From positions 62,001-126,000 of the forward strand of contig CAZPBY010000007.1 in the NCBI GenBank assembly GCA_964584785.1: 64,000 bases of DNA, in the 5' to 3' direction. Numbering within the stretch: position 1 is the first letter of the stretch; each line of letters begins with the position of its first letter. The position numbers and the translations under genes were made by a program. Below, in pieces: positions 63,443 through 64,000 of this stretch. The stretch comes from JAHFTY01 sp964584785 (GTDB lineage: Bacteria > Acidobacteriota > Terriglobia > 20CM-2-55-15). The notes under the pieces were generated by a model. It saw nothing but the letters and a program-made list of their open reading frames with translations. It searched no databases and was not told the DNA's origin.

Positions 63443-64000
63443 ATGTCTAATGTCATCTTAAGCGTCGAGAATCTCAGTAAGAAATACCGGATCCGTCATC
63501 AACATGGTCAGCGGTACGTTGCCCTGCGCGACGTTCTGGCCACGAGCTTCGCGCGTGCAGGCCGATCGCTGGGCCGGGTATGGCGTGGTAAAGCCGATTC
63601 AGGCAGGCGAAATCGCGGTGCCGCTGTTGAGGATTTCTGGGCGCTCAACGACGTTTCATTCGAAGTTAAACAGGGAGACGTTCTGGGCGTGATCGGGCGA
63701 AATGGCGCGGGAAAATCGACCCTGCTCAAGGTCCTGAGTCGAATTACCGAACCGACAAAGGGCCGTGTGCAGATCAAGGGTCGCGTTGCCAGCCTGTTGG
63801 AAGTAGGAACGGGATTCCATCCGGAGCTCACCGGTCGTGAAAACATTTTCCTGAACGGTGCCGTTCTTGGAATGAGCCGGGCCGAGATTCGGCGGAAATT
63901 TGATGAGATCGTTGCGTTTGCGGAAATCGAACGTTTTCTGGACACGCCGGTTAAACGCTATTCGTCCGGAATGTACGTCCGGCTGGCCTTTGCCGTCGCT
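63443..64000 (+). CDS. Polysaccharide ABC transporter ATPase, Wzt-like (truncated by window end)
   Basis: ATG 63443 opens a frame of 186 residues with no stop before the window end. Walker A VIGRNGAGKSTLLKVL; ALNDVSFEVKQGDVLG just before; FHPELTGRENIFLNG; the signature RYSSGMYVRLAFAVA at the very end. Walker B, and a possible C-terminal sugar-binding domain, lie beyond the window. Confidence 0.9.
   Translation, partial: MSNVILSVENLSKKYRIRHQHGQRYVALRDVLATSFARAGRSLGRVWRGKADSGRRNRGAAVEDFWALNDVSFEVKQGDVLGVIGRNGAGKSTLLKVLSRITEPTKGRVQIKGRVASLLEVGTGFHPELTGRENIFLNGAVLGMSRAEIRRKFDEIVAFAEIERFLDTPVKRYSSGMYVRLAFAVA

Overview
The window is about 58-60% GC by eye, gene-dense, and has no rRNA, tRNA or phage. 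The gene content points to a soil-type Acidobacteriota or a close relative: an Oar-like TonB-dependent outer-membrane protein, a DUF1549/DUF1553 plus DUF1501 pair, secreted M28 peptidases with Gly/Arg-rich inserts, and many Tat or Sec secreted proteins. This placement is an inference; no marker gene is present.

Layout. (1) 1-18.5 kb: secreted and periplasmic catabolic genes (LolA-like protein, PQQ-type sugar dehydrogenase, NTF2-like protein, DUF1553, DUF1501, SUMF1-like protein, two M28 peptidases, TonB-dependent receptor, POT transporter, SDR, GH20 hexosaminidase, TPR membrane protein). Three copies of a ~125-130 bp palindromic repeat lie between genes here. (2) 18.7-21.1 kb: three consecutive NarL/LuxR-type regulators whose receiver domains lack the usual acidic pair. 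(3) 21.4-33.0 kb: a lasso-peptide-like RiPP cluster. I find a short, previously unlisted precursor gene at 28986-29147 (minus strand). It has a perfect Shine-Dalgarno sequence, a lasso-type leader and a core compatible with an 8-residue ring. Around it are a lasso cyclase (asparagine synthetase homologue), a PqqD-type recognition protein, a transglutaminase-like leader peptidase, an HPr-kinase-like protein, a second PqqD protein, a PRMT-like methyltransferase, two 2-oxoglutarate/Fe(II) oxygenases, a B12-binding radical SAM enzyme, a fucosyltransferase-like protein, a GT39-like glycosyltransferase and an NTP_transf_5 nucleotidyltransferase. The core genes overlap by 4-23 bases, as in a translationally coupled operon read leftwards from about 33.04 kb. 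(4) 33.2-44.3 kb: exopolysaccharide assembly genes (O-antigen ligase/polymerase, Wza-like export protein, Wzc-like tyrosine kinase, NodU-type carbamoyltransferase, GT4, initiating sugar transferase, geranylgeranyl-reductase-like flavoprotein, epimerase). (5) 44.3-51.5 kb: a mixed stretch with a 102-bp tandem repeat, a frameshifted HExxH/TPR protein, an esterase, an AAA ATPase with upstream 15-bp repeats, an unknown protein and a tandem HD-GYP protein. (6) 51.5-64 kb: a second sugar and exopolysaccharide set (GT4, Gfo/Idh/MocA, epimerase, heptose-like nucleotidyltransferase/phosphatase/isomerase with a transaldolase, cupin, DegT aminotransferase, methyltransferase, beta-helix protein, Wzm/Wzt ABC exporter). 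The Wzt gene runs off the window end.

The most interesting part is the RiPP cluster: a compact lasso-type core with an unusually large set of candidate tailoring enzymes, and a precursor gene short enough to be missed by ordinary gene calling.
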